Positions 21,427 through 30,961 of a DNA stretch of 64,000 nt are shown here, in pieces (the first letter of the stretch is position 1; each line of letters starts with the position of its first letter). Source of the stretch: Effrenium voratum (taxonomy: Eukaryota; Sar; Dinophyceae; Suessiales; Symbiodiniaceae); assembly GCA_963377175.1 (NCBI GenBank), contig CAUJNA010001446.1, positions 686,922 to 750,921 on the forward strand, read 5' to 3'. Both the position numbers and the translations under genes were made by a program. The notes beneath the pieces are model-generated. The model searched no databases, was not told the DNA's origin, and saw nothing but the letters and a program-made list of their open reading frames with translations.

Positions 21427-24400
21427 ATGCCAAACTACTACGACATGTCAGGAGAAGCAGCATCAGCCTCAGCACAACAAACTACAGGAGCAGAGAACGG
21501 GCCAACAGCAGACACAGTAGGAGCCACGACTACGGGAGCAGGAACAGAACAAGACAACGACGTTCAGAGACTACATAGATACAAGCTGCCACCACCCTTC
21601 TTCACTGGTGACTACTCCCAGTATGAAGAATGGCTGTTCAAGCTACAAGCATACCTCGGCCTCATAGACCGAGACTTCGACCTGGTGCTACAACTAGCAC
21701 AAGTGGCTACACGACAGATTGAGGACACAGACATCAGAACACACATACTCGACCCTACACAAGCAAGCAAAGCAGTAGACCTCTCCAGAGACCTACACTA
21801 CATCCTCATCAACATCTGTCAGGGAGCAGCAGCTACAGTAGTAAGGCAAAACCGCTACAACGCAAACGGATGTGAAACACTACGACTACTGCACAACAGG
21901 TTCAGCCTACCAGTAGGAACAAGGAGCGTTGGTTACCTTACCAAACTACTGGAACCCACATTCAACGAAGCGCAGTTTGAAGAACAATTTCTACAATGGG
22001 AATACGACATCAACCGCTACGAGAAAGACAATGGAACAGCACTACCAGATGGAATCAAAATAGCAATACTACTCAACAAAACCAAAGGAGCACTGCAGCA
22101 ACACCTCCAACTGCGAGCTGGACAGATCACGAACTACATCGAGATCAGAGCACTCATCCTGGACTACTACAAAACGATTTCAGCCTTCACTAGAGTTACT
22201 TCAGCAGTAGGAACAAACTACAATGGAGGAGCTGCACCAATGGATGTTGACAACATCTGGAGGAAAGGAAGAAGCTACAAAGGCAAAGGAAAAGGAAAAG
22301 GCGGCTACAAAGGAAGCAAGAGCAAAGGCAAGTACAGGAGTAAAGGACACTACAAAGGACTCGACAAAGGCAGCAAAGGAAACTACAACAAAGGAGGATA
22401 CAACAAGAGCAAAGGAAAAGGCTACTCAGGATCCAAAGGATATGGATCAAGCAAAGGCTACAAAGGCCAAGGAAACTACAGCAAATCGAAAGGAAAAGGA
22501 AACAACAACTACACAACATGCCATCGATGTGGCAAGCCCGGCCACTGGGCACAAGACTGCAGAGTGCCGGTATGGCACATAGGAGAAGGAGAAGAACTAC
22601 ATCCACTAGAACAAGAACAAGCAGATCACGACAACAATGATGAACTACCTCAGGATGTGAACGACACTTGGGACTGGTACTACGAAGGAGAAGAAGGACA
22701 ACATGAGGTGAACTACATGGAGGAGAACTGGAACGACTACGACTATGACAACAGCTGGGATTGGAATGACAACAGCTATGAGGACACAGCGAACTACATT
22801 GGAGGCATCAACGAGTCACACCTCACCATTGGACACATCAGACAAGCAAACTCACGACTACACAAGCACAAATCCAAATCACTACTTGGCAAGAGAACAA
22901 CACACACAACATCATGGAACGACCACAGCAAGAGCTTTCAACAATTCCTACAAGAAGACACCACAAAGCTACACTTCGACATAGCAGCAGCAAGACAACA
23001 ACAAAGGAACAAGAAGATTGAGGACACTATCACCCACTACATCATGTACTCCAACTTCAAGTCATACCACCACCTGTTGATCGACTCAGGAGCATCTACA
23101 CATGTTTGCCCAAAGGACTACGCACCGGATCTTCCACTACGACCCTGTGGAGAATCAGTTCCACAACTCTACACGGTGACCAACAAGAAGATTCCAGTCT
23201 ACGGCATCAAGTACGTTCCCTACAAGCAGGACAACTTCAGGATCATGATACCCTACTACGTTTGTGATGTGAAGTATCCAATCCTCAGCGCATCGAGACT
23301 ACTTGATAGAGGATATGGACTTGACTTCACTCCACGACACTGCACCATCACACATGGACAACAACAAGCACATCTCATAAGACACTCAGGACTTTTCTAC
23401 CTACGAGCAGAGAAGATCGACATTCCTACAGGATTCGACATCTACCCAATGACTACAGACAATGGAAAATCCATTGCTGTGATTCAACCTACAGAGAGAG
23501 CAGCGCAACAGCAAGAACAAATCGCACCACTCATACACACAGACCAAGGACTACGACAGATCCTTGGTGGAAACACTGACTACTGGAAACTTGATGGTGA
23601 CTACGCCATCAGAGTACACAAACGACCACGCAAAGCACTGTTCACACCACACAACAGTGGCTGCCCAATACCTGAAGAAGAACTAGATGATTGGCGACTA
23701 ACCATCATCAACAGACAAGGGCAAGAGCAAGAACAACTACAAGAGAACCCAACACAACTTTCCAAGCAAGAACTACAACGAAGACTAGAAGGTGACAACT
23801 GGACTGGAGAAACCAGATTCAGAAGAAAGATAACACCTACACGCAGAGCAACATCAAAGACCACACCAACAAGGCAGAGCTCACAACCACAACGGCTAAT
23901 GGACACACCACCAACCAGATCAAAGATCCAACTACGAGCACCACAAAAGATATGGAGACCCAAAGCAGCACCTTCAACAAATCTTGACACCACACAACCA
24001 AAGGAGACAATACACAGACCACTCACAGCACAGGAGGACAACCAAGACTACTGGGAAAGACAAGGTGAACACTGGATACGACACCACACAACGCTTAGAA
24101 CAACTCTCTTCACTCCAACAGATGGACCAGGACATCCACCAATCAACACACTTGAACCTTACAGAACTACAATCACTCACAACAACTTTGGAGAAGTTTC
24201 ACAACGCAAAGATGACTGGACAGTCATGGGCAACGCAGCACTACCATTTCAATGGAAAGGAACAACAAGGTTCACCGTGAAGAAAGACTACGAGTACATC
24301 CAGGAGAACCACGATGAAGAACAACAACACGAGCATCATGAAGCACACAGAGCAAGAGGACTACGACAACCACAGCAGCCCACTCCACAACAAATAGCAG

Positions 24401-27324
24401 AACACAACCTTACACATCTACCATACAGAAACTGGTGTCCAATTTGCGTTCAAGGCAAAGGACGCCAAGACAACTACAAGAAACAACAATCACGACAACC
24501 TGTCATTCAAGTAGACTTTGCCTACATCAAGTCACAACAAGACCCAAAGACCACACCGGTACTGACAGCTGTTACAGCAGTTGATGTTACTACACAACTG
24601 TGTATGGCAGTATTGGTTCCAGACAAAGCATCAATGATGGACTACATGGTCAACAACCTACAAGCATTCATCTTTGAGTGCGGAAGAACACAAGGCATAC
24701 TACAAAGCGACAACGAAGACACACTCAACGCACTTCTAAAAGCTACAGCAGCAAAAGTCGGCACAATGAGTGTACGACATTCACCTTCCTACAGCAGCAA
24801 CAGTCAAGGAAGCGTTGAGCGACTACATAGAACACTTCTCGGACAAATCCGCGTCGTCAAAGCTCAGGTTGAAAGCAACTACAGCATGACGATGTCCACA
24901 AAGCACTGTCTACTACCTTGGATAGTACGACATGCAGCATGGACGGTAAATCGCTACGTCATTCACTCAGACGGCTACACAAGCTTTGAACGCCGCTGGG
25001 GAAGAAACTACGAGCGAGCAATCTGCGAATTTGGCGAGACACTACTCTACCTTCCACCACAACACAAGAAACTTCCGAAAGCAGACCTACGGATGCAGAA
25101 ATGCATCTGGCTCGGAAAAGTTTCCGAAACCGGAGAAAACTACGTCGCAACGGAATCAGGCGTACAAAAGGTACGAACAGTACGAAGACTACAACCGGAC
25201 TTCAAATACGACCTCGCACTGTTGAACAAAGTCTCCGGCACACCATGGGCACCACGACGGAACACCTACAACCCATCGTTCGCAACACTGTTGGATACAC
25301 AACTACAACCGTCAGAAAAAAGAAGGTCCACGCAAGACTTCGGACAACAAACGAATGCGACGGACGACATCGTTGCAGAACCCGCAACAAAACAACAACG
25401 CACTACACGAGCTCCACGACTTCCGTCCACATCGACGTCAAGTTCACGACCGCTACCGGATAGTGCTATGGCTACTTCACCAACTGGACGACAACATCCA
25501 CCACTACCAGCACCACCTCGACAAACACTACGACGTTTAACTCCGGAAGAAGTAATGCAACCAACTAAAGCACAGAAGACCTCAAAGGACACTACAATCA
25601 GATCAACGGAACAAGCAACCAAAGAACCACCACCACTACGACAGAAAATCAACGCAGTGACACTTCCCAACGGAAAATCCATCACTCCCTACACAAACGA
25701 CGACACTTCAGAAGACCAACCCATAATCTTCGACAACGAAGGTTGCGACGAAACACAACTACTGGAAGGAATGAAACACGAGTCAAACCAAATGAAACTA
25801 CACGACGTCTACGACGAAGTAGATGCGTCTACCGTCGACGACAACGTCATCAGAGAAGCGATACCTACAAGATGGGTACACAGAAAGAAAGGACCAGGAG
25901 TACGAAGCCGAATCGTCGCAAAAGGCTACACCGAGAAGATCGAGGACGAAGACTCCGTCTACGCCTCTACACCAATGTTCACGACACTCCGGACACTTCT
26001 CGCACTACAAATGTCACGACCAAACTGGATCGCGCGACTAGGTGACGTCTCTACAGCATTTCTACACGCACCCATCGCAAAAGACCACGACGGTAAACAA
26101 CGTGACGTCTACCTTTGGCCACCTAAAGAACTTTGTCCACAACAGGACAAAATCTGGCGACTAAAGAAAGCCATGTATGGACTACGCAGTTCACCGAAAG
26201 CATGGCAGGACTACCTGGCTGAAGTTCTACAAAAGCTCAGCTTTGTAAGACTAAAGTCAGAACCCAACGTCTACACCAATGCGACTCGCGACTGCTACAT
26301 CATGGTCTACGTGGACGATCTACTAGTACTTGGAGACAAGACCGCAGTCGACTCCACTTTCGAGGCCGTCCAGAAGCAGGTACTACTCAAGCACATCGGC
26401 TACCTCGAACCTGGCAAACCACAACAATTTCTTGGAAGAAACATCGACCACTTCGGCAACTACTGCAATCTTGGACTAAAGGACTCCTACATCGACAACA
26501 TGATCGAGGAGTCTGGAATGAACAACTGCAACTCAGTGAACACTCCAGGAATTGCACACTACAAACCAACAATAGAAGATGAAGCACTACTTGACCACGA
26601 ACAACACAAAAGGTACAGAAGAATTGTTGGCAAACTTCAATGGTTAGCATACACACGACCAGACATTGCATACTCCACAAAAGAACTAGCACGAGACCTC
26701 ACAGCACCTACAGAACTTTCACAAAAGAGAGTCAAACATCTACTACGCTACTTGCACGGCACCAAGCACTACAAATTCACCATAGAACCAACAACAACAC
26801 TCAGAGCAAACACCAACAACATCCTGGATCTCGACGTTCATGTCGATGCCGACTGGGCAGGATGCCCTACTACCAGGAAATCAACTTCAGGTTTCAACAT
26901 CATCTTTCTAGGAACAACAGTTGCATTTGGCAGCAGAACACAAGCTACAATAGCACTTAGCTCAGCAGAGTCTGAACTCTACGCCATTTGCACAGGAGTC
27001 AATGAGGGACTCCACCTCAGAAACTTCCTACTTGAAACCAACATTTGCAGCAAACTAAACCTACGCATCCACACAGACTCCACAACAGGCAAGAGCATTG
27101 CCACACGACAAGGCACTAGCAAACGAGCAAAACACATCGACCTCAAATTCCTCTACACACAAGACCTCATCAAGCACGACATCATCAGAATCCTTAAGAT
27201 CAACACACTCCACAACAAGGCTCATCCAGAGCATTGGAATACGCATCTAGCACTACGAACGACCAGCACAGCAGTTTCACAACAACAACAACAACGACTT
27301 TGGACATTTCATGTATGTAAGTAG
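21427..27324 (+). CDS. gag-pol: Gag-Pol polyprotein of the copia-type retrotransposon
   Basis: A single 1965-codon frame encodes capsid-like Gag, then protease, integrase, reverse transcriptase and RNase H, so no frameshift separates gag from pol. A Lys/Gly/Tyr/Ser-rich basic region (about 275-360) precedes a CCHC zinc knuckle, CHRCGKPGHWAQDC, at 365-378. The protease active site is DSGAST with Asp553. Integrase has a compact zinc motif (His993, His997, Cys1004, Cys1007) and the catalytic triad Asp1030, Asp1095, Glu1131, giving DD35E spacing. RT has Asp1540 (GDVSTAFLHA) and Tyr-Val-Asp-Asp at 1628-1631. RNase H has Asp1807/Asp1809 (DADWAG), Glu1848 (SSAESELYA) and Asp1884. All catalytic residues I can check are present. 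The start ATG at 21427 lies 80 bases after the LTR. The stop is TAG 27322-27324. Confidence 0.95.
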   Translation: MPNYYDMSGEAASASAQQTTGAENGPTADTVGATTTGAGTEQDNDVQRLHRYKLPPPFFTGDYSQYEEWLFKLQAYLGLIDRDFDLVLQLAQVATRQIEDTDIRTHILDPTQASKAVDLSRDLHYILINICQGAAATVVRQNRYNANGCETLRLLHNRFSLPVGTRSVGYLTKLLEPTFNEAQFEEQFLQWEYDINRYEKDNGTALPDGIKIAILLNKTKGALQQHLQLRAGQITNYIEIRALILDYYKTISAFTRVTSAVGTNYNGGAAPMDVDNIWRKGRSYKGKGKGKGGYKGSKSKGKYRSKGHYKGLDKGSKGNYNKGGYNKSKGKGYSGSKGYGSSKGYKGQGNYSKSKGKGNNNYTTCHRCGKPGHWAQDCRVPVWHIGEGEELHPLEQEQADHDNNDELPQDVNDTWDWYYEGEEGQHEVNYMEENWNDYDYDNSWDWNDNSYEDTANYIGGINESHLTIGHIRQANSRLHKHKSKSLLGKRTTHTTSWNDHSKSFQQFLQEDTTKLHFDIAAARQQQRNKKIEDTITHYIMYSNFKSYHHLLIDSGASTHVCPKDYAPDLPLRPCGESVPQLYTVTNKKIPVYGIKYVPYKQDNFRIMIPYYVCDVKYPILSASRLLDRGYGLDFTPRHCTITHGQQQAHLIRHSGLFYLRAEKIDIPTGFDIYPMTTDNGKSIAVIQPTERAAQQQEQIAPLIHTDQGLRQILGGNTDYWKLDGDYAIRVHKRPRKALFTPHNSGCPIPEEELDDWRLTIINRQGQEQEQLQENPTQLSKQELQRRLEGDNWTGETRFRRKITPTRRATSKTTPTRQSSQPQRLMDTPPTRSKIQLRAPQKIWRPKAAPSTNLDTTQPKETIHRPLTAQEDNQDYWERQGEHWIRHHTTLRTTLFTPTDGPGHPPINTLEPYRTTITHNNFGEVSQRKDDWTVMGNAALPFQWKGTTRFTVKKDYEYIQENHDEEQQHEHHEAHRARGLRQPQQPTPQQIAEHNLTHLPYRNWCPICVQGKGRQDNYKKQQSRQPVIQVDFAYIKSQQDPKTTPVLTAVTAVDVTTQLCMAVLVPDKASMMDYMVNNLQAFIFECGRTQGILQSDNEDTLNALLKATAAKVGTMSVRHSPSYSSNSQGSVERLHRTLLGQIRVVKAQVESNYSMTMSTKHCLLPWIVRHAAWTVNRYVIHSDGYTSFERRWGRNYERAICEFGETLLYLPPQHKKLPKADLRMQKCIWLGKVSETGENYVATESGVQKVRTVRRLQPDFKYDLALLNKVSGTPWAPRRNTYNPSFATLLDTQLQPSEKRRSTQDFGQQTNATDDIVAEPATKQQRTTRAPRLPSTSTSSSRPLPDSAMATSPTGRQHPPLPAPPRQTLRRLTPEEVMQPTKAQKTSKDTTIRSTEQATKEPPPLRQKINAVTLPNGKSITPYTNDDTSEDQPIIFDNEGCDETQLLEGMKHESNQMKLHDVYDEVDASTVDDNVIREAIPTRWVHRKKGPGVRSRIVAKGYTEKIEDEDSVYASTPMFTTLRTLLALQMSRPNWIARLGDVSTAFLHAPIAKDHDGKQRDVYLWPPKELCPQQDKIWRLKKAMYGLRSSPKAWQDYLAEVLQKLSFVRLKSEPNVYTNATRDCYIMVYVDDLLVLGDKTAVDSTFEAVQKQVLLKHIGYLEPGKPQQFLGRNIDHFGNYCNLGLKDSYIDNMIEESGMNNCNSVNTPGIAHYKPTIEDEALLDHEQHKRYRRIVGKLQWLAYTRPDIAYSTKELARDLTAPTELSQKRVKHLLRYLHGTKHYKFTIEPTTTLRANTNNILDLDVHVDADWAGCPTTRKSTSGFNIIFLGTTVAFGSRTQATIALSSAESELYAICTGVNEGLHLRNFLLETNICSKLNLRIHTDSTTGKSIATRQGTSKRAKHIDLKFLYTQDLIKHDIIRILKINTLHNKAHPEHWNTHLALRTTSTAVSQQQQQRLWTFHVCK

Positions 27325-27497
27325 CTACATGTAACACGACACTTTTGGTATGTAAGTAACAGTAACTACATGTACTTTCACTTGCACTTTTGGCGGCTTG
27401 AGTCAACACTACAGTTGTTTGTTTTACATGTCTGCATTCGCCGACTGCCTGGTAGCAACTACTTAGGCTCATTTGTTTTGCCCCGTTTCACTACATT

Positions 27498-28580
27498 TTG
27501 CATTCCACTGCAGCCATGGCCGCTCCATCTACTGCAGATGCTACGATGGGAGATGCGCCTACACCCGACAGGGCGTCTACACCAGAGGTGGCGGTCACTA
27601 CAGACTCCAGTGACCATGGAACTCCACCACCTCAAACCTACAACGACTTCAACTACCACTTCAACCATTCTACACCTGGCAACACCGTCTACTACAACCC
27701 GACCACAGTGATGGACCAACTACACATCACTGAGCACCAGACAACCACTGCACCACCACTGGCCAACAACATTCCCTACACGCAATTTTTCACTGCATTT
27801 ACACTTGAAGAGTATCAACTACTCTCACAACAACAAGCTACTCCACTGGCACAACTGGACTACACACGACCCATTCACTGCATCCCTGGAGATCTTCGGA
27901 TGCCACACTACAATTCCACACTGCTCAGCATTTCACTACCTGAAGCAGCCAACGTCCACTACTACCACACGACTTCACTCCACACTACAACTGGCGACAA
28001 CAACAACTACGTCATCATCCAACTCCAGATTGAACAACCACTACTCCTGAGGTACCTCACTTCAGGACAATTTCTACACTTCACAAGGGACTACATCTCC
28101 TACATGATGTCGGTACAACACAACTACTACCTCCCGACTACAACACTGCCACAGACCATCTTCAAGGTGAACTACAACATGGCCACCTTCACTGACAACT
28201 ACAGCCTCAGGAACAACTACGTTTGGAATTTCCACATGCCACTACTACTACCTGAACTACTCCACTACCTCTACAACAGAGACCAACTCCACGACTACCA
28301 ACACAAAGCAATCACTACAATCCTCTGCAAAAGCATCCAATACTACGGATTCACACTACTCACAATGACCAACCTCACACAACACCACAAAGCACTACTA
28401 CACCGCTTTCTACGGGACTACGAACAACACATGTCGTGTCCCGAGATTGACGATGAGCGACTACGGGGAGCTCCAAACTACATGACAAACTTTTTCACCA
28501 CCAACTACTACGCGACCTTGGACAGTCGACTACAGAAGGTCCAAGACTACCGCACCCAGAACTGGGTACTACACTTTTGA
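27498..28580 (+). CDS. Extra ORF between pol and the 3' LTR (360 codons, unknown function)
   Basis: The frame opens at ATG 27498 (a second ATG at 27516 gives MAAPSTADATMGDAPTP) and runs uninterrupted to TGA 28580. It shares the A/C-rich composition and codon style of gag-pol, so it belongs to the element. The first 90 residues are Ala/Thr/Pro-rich. The rest is rich in Tyr, His, Asn, Thr and Leu, with pieces such as PLLLPELLHYLYNRDQL and a short Cys-containing end (MSCPEIDDERLRGAP). I see no signal peptide, transmembrane segment, zinc finger or fusion motif. An ORF in this place is env-like by position in some plant copia lineages, but nothing here supports an envelope protein. A structural or accessory role is possible. 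Confidence 0.8.
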   Translation: MHSTAAMAAPSTADATMGDAPTPDRASTPEVAVTTDSSDHGTPPPQTYNDFNYHFNHSTPGNTVYYNPTTVMDQLHITEHQTTTAPPLANNIPYTQFFTAFTLEEYQLLSQQQATPLAQLDYTRPIHCIPGDLRMPHYNSTLLSISLPEAANVHYYHTTSLHTTTGDNNNYVIIQLQIEQPLLLRYLTSGQFLHFTRDYISYMMSVQHNYYLPTTTLPQTIFKVNYNMATFTDNYSLRNNYVWNFHMPLLLPELLHYLYNRDQLHDYQHKAITTILCKSIQYYGFTLLTMTNLTQHHKALLHRFLRDYEQHMSCPEIDDERLRGAPNYMTNFFTTNYYATLDSRLQKVQDYRTQNWVLHF

Positions 28581-28785
28581 GCTCCTGCTCTACTACAACG
28601 AGTGCCTGCCTTCACTACTTCCGTCCAGCGCCCTACATCGAGCTGGAACCTGAACAGCGTGAACTACTGAGCGCAGGTCACTACTTTTGCCAATACAGTA
28701 GAATTGATGAACAACAATGGTTTTCATCACTACTGTCAATCCATGTTTTGCACTTCAGTTGAAAAGGTACTACAAAGACCTTTTA

Positions 28786-28797
28786 ACTGAGGGGCCG
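28786..28797 (+). other. Polypurine tract
   Basis: ACTGAGGGGCCG directly precedes the TGT of the 3' LTR. It is the expected place for plus-strand priming, though only GAGGGG is purely purine. Confidence 0.6.
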
Positions 28798-28974
28798 TGT
28801 CAAACTACATGCTTCACTTTGCACCCTTGTTGCATGTATGTTCACTACCGCAGGCCTTGAGCTTACTACTCCGCATGAGTCAAAAGGTTGGCAGCTGCAG
28901 ACTACATTGGTTGACTGTTTGTTTGAACACTACAGCACTTGCACTTGTAAGCAAAGTAACCACCGATTTTAACG
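28798..28974 (+). repeat. 3' LTR (177 bp)
   Basis: It is identical to the 5' LTR over its full length by eye, and is followed at once by a TTTCTTTCTCTC microsatellite. Confidence 0.93.
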
Positions 28975-28975
28975 T

Positions 28976-29009
<34 letters not shown>

Positions 29010-29020
29010 TTCTCTCTCTG
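28976..29020. repeat. TTTC/(TC)n microsatellite, right side of the insertion site
   Basis: It continues the TC tract interrupted by the retrotransposon. Confidence 0.9.
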
Positions 29021-29429
29021 TGCCTCGTGGACCAGCAACAAAGGTTACGGCTGATTGCGTGCAGCCACGGTCGGCCGTTGGAATCCGACAGGTTCAGTTG
29101 CAGCCTAGGTGCAGCATATGACTGCGACGACGGCGGCACCTTTCTGTACATACTTAATTGGCAGGCTTATAGTAGGAATGCAGCGGCTACCGCCCAAGCC
29201 TTTAGTCGGCCAGCAGCTTGGGAGGTCATGCCGCTTGCATGTGTAATGCTACGCATCGCCAAGAGTGCAGGGCACAAGTGCGGCGGCAGAAAAGCAGCTT
29301 GCGGAAGCAGCACAGCATCGGCGTGGCCCTCTTGAAGTTAACTGTCCCAAGTGAACGCATTTGTCAGGTCAGTTGAATGGTTTGTTTGCCCATGTCCTCC
29401 GGCTACGTGTCTACAGTCCTACTTTACAG

Positions 29430-29954
29430 GATGAGGAACTGGCCCCTTTTTGTTTGGCGTTTTCTCGAAGAATGGACAACACAAATGCTCTTCTGGCCAG
29501 TGGAGGACAAACGTGCAATGCTGGAAACGTTAGGCATGCTGCAGGATCAGAACGTAGCGTGTGGCAGGGGGCATATCTGTCAATGCGGATATATTGTTTC
29601 GGTCGCGCCGGTTTGAACAGAAGTGTACGCCAAACATGAAATTCCGCAAGGCAAGTCTTGGTTGGAGAATTCCCTGAGGGCCTGGAGAGACCCGCGATTC
29701 ATCGAGTTCTCCCTGTTGAGTTTCCATCAGCTTAACGCAGATGCTTCTCAACAGGACTGGGCCCAATATGGCCCAATGCAGTGGGCTTCTTTGCCGTAAT
29801 CGCCGGGGCTTCCGCTCTCGTTGCATTTCCAGGTTGCACATGGGCGATGGCTCAACGGTGCGACCGCACTCAGGGATGCGGGCTGGTTGGGGGCTGGACG
29901 AGATCTCAGCCCAGTGTGGGATCTAGTGCCTCCGGCCTTGGCTGAAGTCTTCAG
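29430..29954 (+). CDS. Exons of an unidentified gene
   Basis: Three coding-like segments follow AG|G acceptors. The first (from 29430) reads NWPLFVWRFLEEWTTQM in one frame, though a second frame is also open. The second (from 29651) reads LENSLRAWRDPRFIEFSLL. The third, 29833-29954, reads GRWLNGATALRDAGWLGAG and ends at AG|GT (donor 29955). A 78-nt GA-AG intron (29755-29832), whose two ends both read CAGG, would join the second and third in frame. The product would be a Trp-rich, mostly helical soluble protein. I do not recognise it, and no downstream exon was found. Confidence 0.4.
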
Positions 29955-30869
29955 GTTCCTGAAAATTGACACAAATGGTGTTAAATGCCATCGGACTCCG
30001 GTATACCAGCCCGGCATAAAACGCGTGGCGGTACAAGCAACTGCACAGTGCACATCGCTCTTGCCTTCTCGCTGGCATGCGCTGCCTTTGTGACAAGATG
30101 TTCCTGCTCCTCCCACCTAGCAGACGTGACGTTTTCAAGCTCGCCGAGAACCAGCCAAAAAGGCACCAACTTGATACTTCAATGGAACAGTGTGCTGTTT
30201 GACTTGGTGAAGGGCTTGCATTGGATTCAGTCCCAGCTTGTGCGTAAATCAGTGTTTACTGGCTTGAAACATGTGAGTTCTGATGAAATCCCAATACCGT
30301 GCTTGCCAAAGGAAGCGTCATGCCTAGGGCATCGAGCCAATGCCCAGGGCTGATTCAACCCACTTCCCCATGGCATCTTGTCAGCTGCAGCCGTCAGCAC
30401 GTATCAGATGGCCGATCAGCCAAAGTGGCAACGATTTGGCAAGCAAGGGCATTGGCAAGCGAGCGATTTGTGAGTCATTGGGATATCATGTTGTGGCAAA
30501 TGGCCAAACCTGCCTGCAGATGGGTGCAAGGGATAAGCTGATCGACCCCCCACTGAGCGTCAGATGTAATTTTGATCCTGCAGCAAACAGCTGGGAGTAT
30601 TCAAAATTGTTTCATAGGGAGCTAAGGAGCTACCACGAGTCCTGTAAGCACATGGTAGTTTAGCACTTGTTCGTAATATAGATTCATATTGATGCGAATC
30701 ACGCAGCAAGACATTCAAAACACACACACTCCAACTTTGCTTGGTGTGCTTCATTTGTTTGAACGACAATTCAACTTATTGGAAATCTTATTTTTGGCGC
30801 CTTGCATCAAACGTTCATATTTTAGGTACTCAACTTACTTGGCCTCATTGTCTGGTCTGATTACCTTAG
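29955..30869. other. No recognised gene; precedes gene A
   Basis: Nothing supports a coding segment with confidence. The end of the stretch, TCTGATTACCTTAG (to 30869), is a good acceptor. It could receive either the spliced leader or an upstream exon of gene A, 22 bases before its ATG. Confidence 0.45.
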
Positions 30870-30891
30870 GGCGCCCATCGGCCCCTTTGCC

Positions 30892-30961
30892 ATGTCCGAG
30901 TCTTTGCCGTGTCTCTGCCTGGTGCCGTCGGACGCGGCCGGGCTCATCATCGGCACCTCGG
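30892..30961 (+). CDS. Gene A exon 1 (KH1 start)
   Basis: It encodes LCLVPSDAAGLIIGTS, the first strand and helix of a KH domain. It ends before a GC donor (30962). Donor and acceptor (31626) share GGCCG, and GC-AG splicing of the 665-nt intron keeps the frame. Confidence 0.72.

Larger units (their letters stand above)
21170..28974 (+). mobile_element. Full-length Ty1/copia-type LTR retrotransposon
   Basis: Two 177-bp LTRs flank a primer-binding site, one gag-pol ORF, a second ORF and a short polypurine tract. The pol order protease-integrase-RT-RNase H defines Ty1/copia (Pseudoviridae-like) elements. The two LTR copies are identical by eye over all 177 bases and gag-pol has no stop or frameshift, which indicates a recent insertion, possibly still competent. 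The flanking bases are ATTCT (21165-21169) and TTTCT (28975-28979). A 4-5-bp target duplication is plausible but hard to prove in a TC microsatellite. The coding strand is strongly A/C-rich and T-poor compared with its surroundings. Confidence 0.95.

Noticed and set aside
22196..22606. Cys/Leu-rich minus-strand ORF inside gag
   Set aside because: It is the complement of the Lys/Gly/Tyr-rich gag linker; the composition is explained by the sense strand.
27498..28580. Calling the extra ORF an envelope gene
   Set aside because: Only the position suggests it; no signal peptide, membrane anchor or fusion motif is visible.
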